A stretch of 64,000 nt of DNA from Macrobrachium rosenbergii (taxonomy: Eukaryota > Arthropoda > Malacostraca > Decapoda > Palaemonidae), in contig NC_089744.1 in assembly GCF_040412425.1 (NCBI RefSeq), positions 26,392,001 to 26,456,000 on the forward strand. Direction: 5' to 3'. The position numbers and the translations under genes were made by a program. The notes under the pieces are model-generated. The model did no database searches and was not told the origin of the DNA. It worked only from the letters and a program-made list of their open reading frames with translations. Positions 22,200-34,050 of this stretch are shown piece after piece. Each line of letters opens with the position of its first letter. The stretch's first letter is position 1.

Positions 22200-23110
22200 A
22201 GCAAACTTTATTAGGCCAAGTGGACAGTCTTCCATGACTGGTGTAGGAGACAGCATCTCATCTTCTAAGACGTCTGTGGCGGAGATGGGTGATTTCCTGC
22301 TCTACTTAAAGTCTTCCGAGAATATGCCTACCTCAGCCATTTAAGGCTACAAGGCAATGTTGAGCTCTATTTAGACATAGGGGTATAGATCTCTCTGCTA
22401 GTAAAGATCTATCTGATGTTATCGAGTTGTTCGACATGACCAAACAGAAAGAAGAAAGGCTAATAGCCTGGAATCTAGATGTGGTTCTTAAGTGGCTGTC
22501 ACAACCACATTTTGAATCCCTGCGATCTATCTCTTTGAGGGACCTAACTAGGAAGACTCTGTTCCTAGTAGCATTTGCTACTGCCAAGCGGGTAAGTGAG
22601 CTACATGCTTTTGATAAAAAGATTGGATTCTCTCAGGGTAACACAATTTGGTCTTTTACCATAGGATTCTTAGCTAAAAATGAGACCCCTTTCAGTCCCT
22701 GGCCTCACTCACACATTATTAAAAGTTTAGTAGATATTCTAGGTCCGGAGGATGTAGAAAGAACTCTTTGCCCTGTAAGGGCATTGAAATACCATTTACT
22801 TAGAATGGAAAAGGTCTGTGGGTCTTCAAGCAACCTTTGGTGCTCAGTAAAGAATCCTCACCCTCTTTCAAAAAATGCTTGGCATTTTTTATGAAGGACC
22901 TTATTCTAGAGGCTCACTCACAGATTGAGGAGGATGTTTTACCTTTAGTGAAAGTAAAAGCACATGAAGTGAGGGCAGTAGCCAAGTCCCTGGCTTTTAG
23001 ACATAATTTGTCTATCACTTCTATTATCCAGACAACATTTTGGATATGCAAATCGGTGTTCGCATCTCATTATTTGTGTGAAATTGAAACTGTTTATGAA
23101 AATTGCAGTA
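22200..23110 (+). pseudogene. Tyrosine recombinase (family C copy 3)
   Basis: This is the best-preserved recombinase of the window. Frame 22427-22894 holds LFLVAFATAKRVSELHAF (catalytic Arg I). Frame 22837-23217 holds KAHEVRAVAKSLAFRHN (HxxR, at about 22953-23005) and FASHYLCEI (catalytic Tyr, near 23060-23086). A single shift near 22860-22890 separates the two frames. The C-terminus runs into the MITE at 23111. Confidence 0.8.
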
Positions 23111-23395
23111 GAGGCAGTCCCCAGTTATCGGCGATCCAGTTGTACGGGGCTTGTCTAGGGACGAAAATTGGCAATTTTTGGCACCGAAAATCACCATTTT
23201 CCGCTTATCGGCACTGATAATTGGGTATTGGCACCCATACATACCTAACAGAGGCACTGATAACCGAAAATCTCTAATAATTTGGATTTTCGGTGCAGAT
23301 AAGCACTGGAAATTCCCGATTTTCGGTTATCAACAATTTTCGGTTATCATCACACTGTCAGAACAGAACCCCTGCCGATAACCAGGGACTGCCTG
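23111..23395 (+). mobile_element. Tigger-type MITE family 2, complete (285 bp)
   Basis: The ends are GAGGCAGTCCCCAGTTATCG and CGATAACCAGGGACTGCCTG, flanked by TA at 23109-23110 and 23396-23397. The uninterrupted site can be read in sibling copies at about 51185 (GCAGTACCCTGGGACC) and 46240, which confirms both borders. Confidence 0.9.
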
Positions 23396-24295
23396 TACCT
23401 TGGGTCCTATTTCAGTTGCTGGTATGGTGTTGGGAGGAGTGAAGGAAGTCTTCCTTCATCCCTCCTATTTTTTTCGCCTTGATTGATGGTGTCGAGTTGT
23501 AAGGGAGCCAGGCAATACTGTGTATTTGGAGTGCTCACCAGTTTTATCTGTTATTGGTTGGGTAATGGTGCTTTTAACATTTGGCAATAGGCGACTGTGT
23601 TTTTATTCTCTGGTTTTGTTTCGTGGTATGGCAATAGGAGACTGTTTTTATTCTCTGGTTTTGTTTTATTGTACTGTGCCCAGGCAGGGGCAACTTTGTT
23701 AATTCTGTGTGTGCAATCGGACACTCCTTCGCAGCAAAGAATCCAGCTAATGTAGTAGGCGACTCCTGGCTATACTGCCACGCCGCTATATGTTGAGATG
23801 AGCTCTATCCAGAGGCAGTACTTTCCTGTAGCAGCTGTCTCAACAGGTAAGGAACCAGCAAGCATTTTTACCAATGCTCGCAATACTTCTATTTCTTTTA
23901 CATTACAATTTTTAATGTATTAGGATAGATAATCCATGCACCCCACCTCCTCCAACGTGCGATTCAGCTATGCAATTACTTGGTAAGTAGCTTATATAAA
24001 AATGACATTTTTATAATAGAATAAAGTTTTATATATACAGTACTTACCAGGTAATGACATAATCAAAGCCCTCCCTCCTCCCCTCACATGGTTAGGAAGG
24101 CATAAACATATTGGGTTTGTTTGCTGAGTTGGTTCCTCTCGTACCCTGAAAGTGGGCGGGGTCACTTGCCTAGCTAAAACAAGAGGAGCGCTACCACAAG
24201 TTTCAGCATTCTAGCTGCCGGTAAATAGAAACTAATAGCTATGTAATTACTTGGTAAGTATATATGAAACTTTATTTTATAAAAATGTCATTTTG

Positions 24296-25213
24296 CTTAT
24301 CTGTATAAACCATTTTTTTTTTTGTTAATAAGATTCACTTCACCTACAATTGCACTTAGTAATTTTTTCTAAAGGAACTGCTAGTTTGTGACTGGTAATT
24401 CTGTGATGATTAGTATTACTTAAAAAATATGAAAGTGCAAGGAAAGTATTGAGTGACATACTGGCTGGGTGTTGTCTAGTTTATTACTGGTTCCTTACTG
24501 AATCAATGTACAGAATCTTCAAAGTTGTTATTGGCTGGTGCGAGCCGCAAAGTAGTTTCTACACACACACAAGGCAAAACAGAAATTATGTTTCAGACAT
24601 CTGTGCTTGTTTACAGACAAACAGATGGTAAAACATATATCAATGGAAAGGCCAGGCAGTTCCACATATCAACATTTGCATGAGATTCAAGACAGATTAA
24701 TGAATACAATGCAGTAGCATAATATATGTGAAGTGGCGAGACGTTTAGCATCTTCACAAACCGAAACAAACATACAGTTTGATACAGAAGATTCAGTAGA
24801 ACATTATGAGTACATGATTGGAATGCTTGCATGGCAATGCAAGTACAGTAGTGGTAATTGTACATGAATCGAGACAACAGTGGTTAGAGAGAAACAGACA
24901 GGAACATTGTATGGTAGAAGTTGCATTCCTTCGAGTGCTCCCCTCCAGCTGACGCACCGGGGGGAGAGATAGAAAGGGGGATGCTTCGTCTTGTTTTGTC
25001 CGATGGATGACTCACACACACCTGTGCCTGTAAGTCTCTTACAAGAGTACTAAAGAATTTGAGATATATTCATTCTCAATTCAAGGCATACAGACAGCCT
25101 CATGGTAGGTTCTTTTGCTTGGTAGTTTGAATCAATGTTTGTTTTCATACATACATTATAATCTAAATCTCCATTATTATTGAGCACAGTAATGCCTAAC
25201 TGTTTAACGGGTA
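24296..25213 (+). other. HARS intron 1 sequence, nothing recognised
   Basis: There is no open frame of note and no match to other repeats in the window. It is AT-rich. Confidence 0.4.
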
Positions 25214-25503
25214 TAATAAACCCCCCGTATTCGCAGTCTCACGATTCACGGACTCAGATATTCGCGGGGTTTTCTGAAATTTATTCGTGGGAAAACTAGC
25301 CCATTTGCGGGGTTTTCTGTGGAACATATCTATAAAAGTATTTGGGGGAACTGCCTTTTTGTGGATGCAGATTTTTTGTCTTTTGCATATAGCAGTATTC
25401 TGTATTTTCATATTATTTATTGTATAGCATAATAGTAATAAAATTGAATAATAATAATACGTAATACTACACTGGGTACGTGAAATGATAATAAATAATA
25501 AGA

Positions 25504-26094
25504 TTAAATCATACGGGTACTCATAGGTGATGAATGTTGATTATAGATGATGATGATGAAGATGTAACTCCTTTGCTTTGCTGTGCAGTCATATCTCACC
25601 TCAGGGCACCTCTTCACCTTCTTCAGAAGGTGCTTTGTCACGGGTTTCGGGAGGCGCTGTCGTGGTAAGGTATTTGAACATGGCAACAAAGTGGTACAGT
25701 AGGGCTGCATGATCTCATTAATGGTATTGGAAATATCTGTGGCCCTTTCTTCATTATTATCCAGTGCCTTTATCATTGTCTGCAGCTGCCTGACTTTCTT
25801 AATAAATTTGTACAGACCATGAAATTGTTCAATATCCTGGTTCATGAGTGGGATAGTAAAGAGGGTGACAAGTTCTCCAAGAATGGCCTCCCCAAGTATT
25901 TTACCTTGTTCATGCTCAGTGCAGGTGACTGCCCTTAATGTCACGCCCATTACACTTCTTCATGACTTTTGCCCTCTCTTAACATAACAATCATATCTAC
26001 TTTCTTCTCACCAGTCATTAACTGTAACGTCATCTAGTGCTTAGGCTCTTTGCCAGAGGCCTTAGAAGAAGCAGAGCATTTAGAGGACATCTTA
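25504..26094 (-). pseudogene. Deleted Tigger transposase, minus strand
   Basis: A start-like segment at 26094-26040 encodes SSKASGKEPKH, comparable to TSKASGKEPKRKK at the N-terminus of the plus copy. Sequence at 25950-25504 encodes a C-terminal part with LDNNEERATDISNTINEIM, which matches the position of the plus-copy C-terminus (STWDPYMERSLKSSNIL...). The central DDE domain is missing. The noncoding 3' flank at 25506-25543 is inverted relative to 29240-29278. Confidence 0.5.
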
Positions 26095-26120
26095 ATGCAT
26101 GATTTCAAAAAGTATTCTTA

Positions 26121-26279
26121 GTCCATAGTACTGTACACACAAAACACAGAAACAAGAGATAGCAATGAACCAAGTTGTATTGGGTCATTTGCCGCTACAG
26201 TCCATAGTACTGTACACACAAAACACACAAACAAGAGATAGCAATGAACCAAGTTGTATTGTGTCTTTTGCCGCTACAG
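26121..26279 (+). repeat. Two-copy tandem duplication, 79 bp period
   Basis: GTCCATAGTACTGTACACAC starts at 26121 and again at 26200. The units differ at only a few positions. Confidence 0.85.
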
Positions 26280-26338
26280 TATACGCACAGTACTATTGCA
26301 TGTACATGTACTAACATTGATATTCTGTGCATACAGTA

Positions 26339-26620
26339 CAGGCAGTCCCCGGTTATCATCGGAGTTCCGTTCACGACAGTGTGACGATAACCGAAAATCG
26401 GCGCTAACTGAAAATCAGCGATAATAGCACTGATTCCTGGTTATCGGAGCTGATAACTGGTAATCAGCGCTGCCGATAACCGGCGATCAGCGTTGATAAC
26501 CGGTTATCAGTGATGATAACCGGGAATTGGTGTCGAAAATCCGTTTATTGTCGTCGCTAGACAAGCGCCATAACACTGGATCACCAATAACCGATGCTGC
26601 CGATAACAGGGGACTGCCTG
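26339..26620 (+). mobile_element. Tigger-type MITE family 2, complete (282 bp)
   Basis: The ends are CAGGCAGTCCCCGGTTATC and AACAGGGGACTGCCTG, flanked by TA on both sides (26337-26338, 26621-26622). It is nested inside the Tigger element. Confidence 0.9.
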
Positions 26621-27225
26621 TACTGTACATTTTATTAAATGTTTTGTTAAGATGATTTTTAAATATTACATACAAAAAGTGTTTTAGGATGATACGTAGT
26701 ACCACAGGTAGTACGTGGAGCATATATAAAATACATAAGATAACAGGAATAGCAGGGTACATATGTTTACGTCTGCGGTACGTAGCATTTTCATGTACGT
26801 ACTAAGTATATATTCATGACTACTGTAAGTACATTTTGTATGATGAAAAAAGATTGACTAATTTTCAAACATTACAGTACTGTATTGTAATATATTAATG
26901 TAAACACAGCAAAATTTCAATAACATATATTTGTTTTTCTTAAAAAGTGCTTCTCCCAAGCCACCTTTCTGCAAATACAAGGAACTTGAGATGCTGGATG
27001 CTGTCTACCCAGAACCAATGATACTCGACACACTATTGGCTGTCATTTGCAAAGCAGCCAATCCAGGAGTGCCATTCATTTCCTTGGCGCTCATTGGCTG
27101 TTCACTTGGCATTGATTGGCTGAACACTCAAGACCAACTCGCTTACATGGAATTCTGGGAGACTGCATGTACGGTGTCCTTCTCAGTTCATGCGTAGTCA
27201 TAGCATCTTCTGATCGGGTGAAATC

Positions 27226-29057
27226 ATGGATCTTTGTGTGTGGGTTCTTAATACTTCTAAGGCTTCTGGCAAAGAGCCTAAAAGAAAGAAGATGGTTATG
27301 AAACTCAAGGAGGAGGTGAAAGTTCTTGATATGTTAAAGGAGGGCAAAAGTTTTGCTGCAGTTGGCCACCATTTTAATGTTAATGAGAGCATGGTGAGAT
27401 ATATAAAGAGGAAAGTGGTGGAGATACAAAAGTCTGTAAGCATGAGCTACTTCGGTAGTGCAAAAACAGTTGCGACAGTGCGGGATAAAACAATCATGAA
27501 GATGGAATCTGCGCTGGCATTCTGGAAGAAGAACGTGCCCCTTGACTCCAACATCATTTGCGAGAAAGCGCAACAACTCTACCAGCAGTTATCAACTGCT
27601 ACGGAAGGCGATGACGTAGTACAGGCAGAGGAAGGTGTTGAAGAAGGGGAATTAGAATTCTTAGGCTTCGATAAACCTGTGCCTACAGAAGCAGAAGAAG
27701 AAGAGGAGGAGGAAGAGCCCCAAGGAGGACCATCATCAGCACCTCAAGGTTTCCAGGCCAGCAAGGGGAGGTTCCACCGATTTCAAAAGTGGTTCCAACT
27801 AAAGTCTGTTTCTCTGCATTGGGAATCAGCTTCTGCAGACATTGAAGTGGCCACGAAATATCTGGAGACCTTCGAGAAAATCATCGAGGAGAAGGTCTGC
27901 CATCCAGTACAGGTGTTCAATATGGATGAGACTGGCCTGTTTTCTGGAAGAAGATGCCTTCCCAGACATACCTCATGAAGGACGAAGCTAAAGCCTCAGG
28001 ACTCAAGGCCCAGAAGGATAGGGTTACCCTCCTAATGTGTGGGAATGCGGCTGACTTGATGCTCAAACCAGGCCTCATTTACAAGGCTGCAAACCCCAGG
28101 ACCCTCAAGAATAAGAACAGAGCATTGCTGCCTGTGTTCTGGGTGCATAACCCTAAGGCCTGGATTACCAAAGTCCTTACAGAGTACTGGTTCCATCAGA
28201 GCTTCATCCCTCAAGTTAGGCAATACCTGAACAACTTGGGCATGGATTTCAAGGTGTTGCTGATCATGGATAATGTTGGTGGCCACCCGCTCTATCTTTA
28301 TTACAAGGGAGTCCAGCTCGAGTTCCTCCCTCCCAACACCACCACCTCTCCTCCAGCCTGTGGACCAGGGCGTGATAGGGCGTGATCCTTGAAGGCACTC
28401 TATACCGGGAATTCCCTCCAGCATCTTGTGAATGCAATGGACAATGACAGTGAATTTAAGCTAAATGACTATTGGTGTAAATTCACGATTGCCACATGTC
28501 TGTCCATCATTGACCGATAATTGAAGGACATGAAGAAGGAGACCCTGAACGTGTGCTGGAACAAGTTGTGACTGGAGTGTGTTCATGATTACAGGGGCTT
28601 TTCTCCTGAAGAAATTCAACATTCGGCCATTAATAAGGATGTCCAGTTGGTGAGGATTCTAGGTGGAGAAGGCTTCGAGGACATCACTGAGGATAAAATC
28701 GGCACCCTCATTGATGCCCACTCTGACCCCCTGACAGACCAGGATTTGTAAGACCTGACGAAGTCTGCCAGTGAGGAAGAAGATGGGGCAGGTTCAGGGG
28801 AGGAGGAGGAGGAGGAGGGCCTGACTTTGGAAGGTCTGCCCCAAGTTAAGAGAATGATCAAGGATACACAGGAGTTTGTTTCAACATGGGATCCTTATAT
28901 GGAACGCTCCTTAAAGTCTTCAAACATCCTTGATTCAGTATTGGAGCCCTATAATCAAGCCCTCAACAATATGAAGAAGCAGCGACAGCAGCTGCCTAGC
29001 ACCATGTTCATCACACGAACGAAGAAGGCCCCCCCCAAAGCCTCCCAAATCACCTGA
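27226..29057 (+). pseudogene. Tigger/pogo transposase (CENP-B-like DDE), broken
   Basis: The frame from the ATG at 27226 runs 250 codons. A psq-type helix-turn-helix lies at about residues 25-60 (SFAAVGHHFNVNESMVRYIK), a second CENP-B-type DNA-binding part at about 85-125, an acidic Glu run at about 145-165, and the DDE start with VFNMDETGLF near residue 235. A frameshift just after this box moves the frame to 27954-28385, which holds VLLIMDNVGGHP (second Asp). A second shift near 28345 precedes the VDQGVI box (third Asp). In-frame stops follow at about 28380, 28518, 28569 and 28748. The C-terminus (28827-29057) is acidic and then basic. In an active relative it would cut and paste elements with these TIRs at TA. 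Confidence 0.8.
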
Positions 29058-29771
29058 AGTAGTGCCTCTCGAATCGCCTGAAGAAATGCCTCCCCAGTCG
29101 CCTGAAGTCGTGCCTCCTGAACCGCCTCCTGAAGGTGAAGAGGTGCCCTCAGATGAGTTGTAGTAACTCCCCTGCTTTGCTGTGCAGTCATATCTTTGCC
29201 ATTTATCAGACTGCAAAGCTAATTCATCAACATTATCTTTAATCAACATTCATCACTGATGAGTACCCGTATGATTTACATATGTAGTAACCTTAATATG
29301 TACAGTATGTAGTATTAAATTTTTTTAAATGTGCATACGTATTTTTTTTCTCTCTCTCTTTGTGAATTACGTATAAATACCAATGTTTCCCCTCTAAAAG
29401 AAAACAGGACAGCTTATAACTGTATGAAAGAAAATGTGCATGGCTGAATACATAAGGGGGGACTGGATTATTTTCTCCTACAGCTGTAAGCCATGCAGTA
29501 CTTACGTATATTTTTTATGACAAAATGCTTAAGATGACTTGGAAATTATATTAATAAAATATCATTTCAAAGAGTAATACAGTAATACGATAGTAGTTTA
29601 ATGTATATTTGATGTAGGCTAGTATTTTTAGGCATACTTTGGCATTTGAACTTTCAAGATAGACAGTTATAAGCGTTTTTAGAGGGGGCGGGTTGTAAGT
29701 ATTAGCAGATTTTAACTATTTGCAGGGGGGGTCTGGAACACATCCCCCGGGGAGTACGGGGGCGTTTACTG

Positions 29772-30438
29772 TAAATATTTGTAAAAGGTTTTTTGAGTTA
29801 TAATCAGTATCCAGCAATGAACACTTGTGCGGTTATTGTATGTGTTATAAAGTCTTGAAGTAGTGATTTTGAAAGGACAAAAAATGCAGTGGAGTAAAAG
29901 TTTGCTTGATATATTTGTTTTATTAGGTGACAGATTTTATTTTTTCATTTGCCTAAATAGGCACGTATAACAGATGTAATAGCAAAATTTACATAGTGGA
30001 AAATTAGAATAAATGGGTTATTAGTTAAAATCCAGGTATCTCCATTTATACTGCATTGCAGTGTGGTTGATAACTTAAAGTGATTGAAGTTTCTTCCAAG
30101 CATGACATTGATTAGCAGTACATTTTGACTTGTAATTAGTTTGTTTTCTTAATATCCATGATAAAGGTGTTATGTTGTCTGTAATTGCTGGTATTGTTAA
30201 TATGTATAACAGTGAATTTTAGAAGGGAACAAATGAAAATTGGGAAAAAGTACAGAACATTTTGCTGATCTCTTGTCTTTAAGTACAATGGTTCTCATGT
30301 TTCCTATAGCGAGGGTTTACCTAGAAAGTTTGGCCTAACCTTTCATGCCCCAACAACAACCTGTTAGGAAGTTTTTTTGGGATGATCACCATATCTTTTG
30401 TCTGTTACTTTTAAATTAAAGCAGCTCTCCCATTATAA
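29772..30438 (+). other. HARS intron 1 sequence, nothing recognised
   Basis: This is AT-rich intronic sequence without motif or internal repeat. Confidence 0.4.
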
Positions 30439-30627
30439 GTTAAGTATATCTTAGTTTAACCAGACCACTGAGCTGATTAACAGCTCTCCTAGGGCTGGCC
30501 CAAAGGATTAGATTTATTTTTACGTGGCTTAGAACCAATTTGTTACCTAGCAACGGGACCTACAGCATATTGTGGAATCCGAACCACATTATAGCGAGAA
30601 AGAATTTCTATCACCAAAAACAAATTC
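30439..30627 (-). mobile_element. tRNA-derived SINE, 5'-truncated
   Basis: This is the same body as 6242-6513 but without the tRNA-like head. It is flanked by a perfect 12 bp duplication CTCCCATTATAA at 30427-30438 and 30628-30639, which defines both borders. Confidence 0.9.
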
Positions 30628-30827
30628 CTCCCATTATAAAATGGTCCCATATAGTTAATTGCTTTTTCATAGTGGTTCATTCTTGTTCCCCTATATTTAT
30701 TTCTTGAGATCTGCTGTTTTAGTGAATTGATAAATATTAAGCCATATCAAATTTATATCTTTTGTTTTTTCTCCATCAATTTTAATATAATGGATTATCT
30801 ATTAGATTTTTGGAGTATTGTTTCTGT

Positions 30828-30986
<159 letters not shown>

Positions 30987-31132
30987 GGAATGTTGTGGTA
31001 ATTACGTAGGTATTTCTTCAAGCAATGCATGGAATTGACTGCAATGTACAGTATTGCACAGTCACTCTATTCATCCGACCATTATGCTAGTTTCCAAAAT
31101 CTGTCAGTTATCAATATTTCTTGTCTTTTCAG

Positions 31133-31210
31133 GTTGATGAGCAACTTTCTGATATCTTACAAAATAGTTTGAAAATGGATAAAGAAATAGGAAACGATAA
31201 TGCAACGCAG
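31133..31210 (+). CDS. HARS: Histidyl-tRNA synthetase exon 2
   Basis: The exon is 78 bp (26 codons, phase 0 at both ends), between TTGTCTTTTCAG and the donor GTATGT. It encodes VDEQLSDILQNSLKMDKEIG and six further residues, the N-terminal extension before the catalytic core. The Met at 31175-31177 has A at -3 and G at +4 and could start a cytosolic form that lacks the presequence. I do not see a clear WHEP domain, which many animal cytosolic HisRS proteins have; such an exon may lie outside the window. Confidence 0.8.
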
Positions 31211-31490
31211 GTATGTACTAGTCTCATTCGATAGTGTTTAAAATAATTTAAATCTTCATTAGAAATTTAATGGATAATCATGAAAATTCTGATTATGTGA
31301 ATGTTCATTTAGTTGATAATCATTCAGTAATTGGTGTACAGAAAAGGCAAAGCCATTTGCAAAGGGCTCTTTTAGATATTAAGGCTTGTTCCATTTGAGT
31401 AAGAGAATATTCTGGTAGTGGCATTGTATAACTATTTAGTCAGGTTTTTTGTGGATGATTTTTTTTTTAAACATTGACTTTTATCTTCAG

Positions 31491-31601
31491 AACAAAAAAT
31501 CCAAAGGTGAAGGTGGCAAGGGAAAGCCGGGCAAATTTGTCCTCAAAACTCCAAAGGGTACAAGGGATTATGGACCAGCTGAAATGGCAGTGCGAAGAAA
31601 T
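31491..31601 (+). CDS. HARS: Histidyl-tRNA synthetase exon 3
   Basis: The exon is 111 bp (37 codons, phase 0), between TTATCTTCAG and GTAAGT. A Lys/Gly-rich linker leads into [15 protein letters not shown], the signature that opens the catalytic core of animal HisRS. This segment is nearly invariant in the family and fixes the identification. Confidence 0.95.
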
Positions 31602-32119
31602 GTAAGTAACTGTGCCATCATGTGCTTTTGCATATTTTATTGTATTCTTACATTGTTATTAATTGCCATATTAGAATTCTTACTGTATTATTAGTCTTTG
31701 AAACTACAATTCGACCTCTTTAAACTGGCACCTTTGGGACCAGACCATTGCTGGACCACTGAAAATCCTAGGTGACAGAAATCATCCCTTAAAATAATGT
31801 GCCTGTAGTGAGTTTTACTTATACTGATGTTATGTTGACTCAGTCGATTGTTTAATCAATCTCTTCGTCTTTTGCTGATTCTGTTGTGTTCAAAACGATT
31901 ACCTACGATTTTGATGGCTCTGTCATAGGAAACACTACTCTGATAAGTACCAGAACTATTGAACTTAGTACTAAATAATACTTGAAAAAATTAGGTAGGG
32001 TTATAAAATATACACTTGCCAACTTTCACCTTTATCTGAGACTTTGATAAAAAGATGTTGCCAAAAAACCATGTTTCATTGGCTCTGAATCCCGTAGTAG
32101 CTGTCTTTGTCAGTGGTTA
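31602..32119 (+). other. Start of HARS intron 3, no gene seen
   Basis: A block at about 31705-31770 resembles a pogo-type MITE end, but no partner end was found. Nothing else was recognised. Confidence 0.35.
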
Positions 32120-33290
32120 AGCCTGGAGGAGGCAAAGTGAACTTTTTGTTTTGTGACTCTAGAAAATATCTTTGTCAAAGGTTAAGCCTGGAAGAGGCAA
32201 AATCAACCTTTTCTTTTGTGGTTTATACAAACCTGGAACGTCATTGTCAAAGAACACAAGGTTCTCTGTGACATATTTGATTAGGCTAGTTCGTGAAAAC
32301 TAGTTCCATACCTTTTACCTTTATTGAAGGTAAACATTCATAATGTGAGAGCTGTTGCAACTTGATTTAGTTTTATGACAATTTGTTGCTTGAGGATGGG
32401 ATCAAGGTGGCACAGTAGAAGTATGCAGAATCTTGTGTGAAAACAGTAAAGCCCTAAGTCCGCTGCTGGTAGCGGGTAGTCTTTTCCTGAACCGAAGAAA
32501 GAGCAATCCTTTAGGCTCTTTGTTTTGAATCCCAGGTTTTAATATTTTGGGTACCATGAAGGTATGTATACTGTGTAGGAGCTTACCTTTATACCATAAA
32601 GGTATTTATTCTTAGTGACTGTCATTTCATAGGGCTTTTGGACCCAGGCACAGGGGTCCCCTCACGCCACTTCTGTTTCATTCTGGGTGAATTGAAGCGG
32701 TTTTCTCCACAAGGCTGCTTTTTGCTGCACATGTATGAGAGCCTTGCTCCCTGAATGGAATCCAACTTCTGGTGGCAGTAAGATCCAGAAAGGATTCCAG
32801 ATCAGGTAAGAATGGTTTGGATTTCATGCAAGAAACCTTTAGCTCAATTGGTTGAGCAGATTTTGTCTAGCTGCACTACCCACCATCCTCTTCTCAATTT
32901 GGGAATCGGCTAACTTTAACAGTAGGTAAGATTCATCCCAAATATTATAAACTTTCATAATAAAATTTATTACTTGGATACTTACCTACGGTTAAAGTAG
33001 ACCCCACCCAGCCTCCTCACAACTTAGTGGGCTGTCAAGGAGAATTCTGACGAGCTAAAACATTCAAAACACACCTGGTGGGCTGTCAAGGAGAATTCTG
33101 ACGAGCTAAAACATTCAAAACACACCTGGTGGAGAGCAGGTGTACTAAACAGTCATCCGGGCAATCATTTGATCATTTGTTTGAATGTCGACTCGCCTAT
33201 CGATGCGGAGATATAAGCTAACTTTAACAGTAGGTGAGTATCCAAATAATAAATTTTATTATGAAAATTTATGTTTTATTTACTTGAGGA
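32120..33290 (+). mobile_element. 3' tail, ICR and terminal repeat of a fourth DIRS-like family (D)
   Basis: The layout copies that of families B and C. A noncoding tail is followed by a near-palindrome (32905-33000, with CTAACTTTAACAGTAGGTAAG on one side and its complement-like TACTTACCTACGGTTAAAGT on the other) and a terminal repeat that closes at 33290 with GCTAACTTTAACAGTAGGTG. The sequence itself differs from families B and C. A 51 bp tandem duplication lies at 33031-33130. No coding part is left. Confidence 0.5.
33031..33130 (+). repeat. Two-copy tandem duplication, 51 bp period
   Basis: GCTGTCAAGGAGAATTCTGA starts at 33031 and again at 33082, with the rest of the unit essentially identical. 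Confidence 0.9.
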
Positions 33291-33336
33291 AGTTACCGTT
33301 GAAAATGAGCAGATTTTTAACAAGTTAACAAGTGTA

Positions 33337-33690
33337 CAGTAAACCCCCCAGACTCGCGTTTTCACGATTCGCGGACTCACGTATTCGCGGATTTCTCTGT
33401 GGAATGTATCTACCCATTGTTCGCAGAAAATTCGCCTATTCACGGTATTTTCCACTGAGAAATATTCACTGATTACTGTATTTTCATATAATTTTCATGA
33501 CTAAATGCACTTTTTGTGATAAAACTATTAAAATACTCGGTATAAGCATTTTTAGAGGGTTTTTCTTGTGTTTAAACTATCAACATAGGCAGTTCTAAGT
33601 GTTTTTAGAGGGGGTTTTAAGTATCCGCGGATTTTAGCTATTTGCGGGGAGGTGCGGTACACATCTCCCGCAAATACAGGTGGTTTACTG
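33337..33690 (+). mobile_element. Tigger-type MITE family 1, complete (354 bp)
   Basis: The ends are CAGTAAACCCCCCAGACTCG and GGTGGTTTACTG, with TA at 33335-33336 and 33691-33692. Confidence 0.9.
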
Positions 33691-34050
33691 TAATGCAACC
33701 CTTAATAAATGTGTTACTTACATAACTGACATTGGCAAAACAGCTTTTTCTTGATTTGATTGTTTATGTCCGTACTTGCTGTTTATGCTAGTATTGTATA
33801 TTGCTGCAGTGATAAGTTGTTGTTAATTATAAGAAATAGTAATGAATTCTTTGACAAAACACAAGTTTGATAAGCCTGATTTAATGTGTGAAGATTTGCA
33901 TTTAACTTAATGAACTTTTGCTTCTAGGCCTATGTATTTGTTAAAAGCTAACTCAGATATAATATGAATTATCAGTTGTATCTACCAAAACTGAGACAGG
34001 CATAGAAAACTTAGTCTAGTGTAATCTGAAAATACATCTCTCACATATTC
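33691..34050 (+). other. HARS intron 3 sequence, nothing recognised
   Basis: AT-rich, without repeats or frames of note. Confidence 0.4.

Larger units (their letters stand above)
20893..24295 (+). mobile_element. DIRS-like element, family C copy 3, 5'-truncated
   Basis: Homology to copy B6 begins at the RT active-site region (20893) and continues through RNase H, tyrosine recombinase, 3' tail, ICR (23965-24055) and right terminal repeat (to about 24295). The upstream part is replaced by the RTE fragment. A family 2 MITE interrupts the end of the recombinase at 23111-23395. Confidence 0.8.
25214..29771 (+). mobile_element. Tigger (pogo) DNA transposon with inverted extra transposase copy
   Basis: The ends match the MITE family 1 ends: left TAATAAACCCCCCGTATTCG and right GGGGGCGTTTACTG, with TA at 25212-25213 and 29772-29773. 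The plus-strand transposase is at 27226-29057, and an internally deleted minus-strand copy is at 25504-26094. A family 2 MITE sits at 26339-26620. Length is 4558 bp. It is the only copy here with a recognisable transposase for this end type. Confidence 0.8.

Noticed and set aside
31705..31770. Pogo-type MITE in HARS intron 3
   Set aside because: One end resembles a TIR, but no inverted partner or TA-bounded right end was found.
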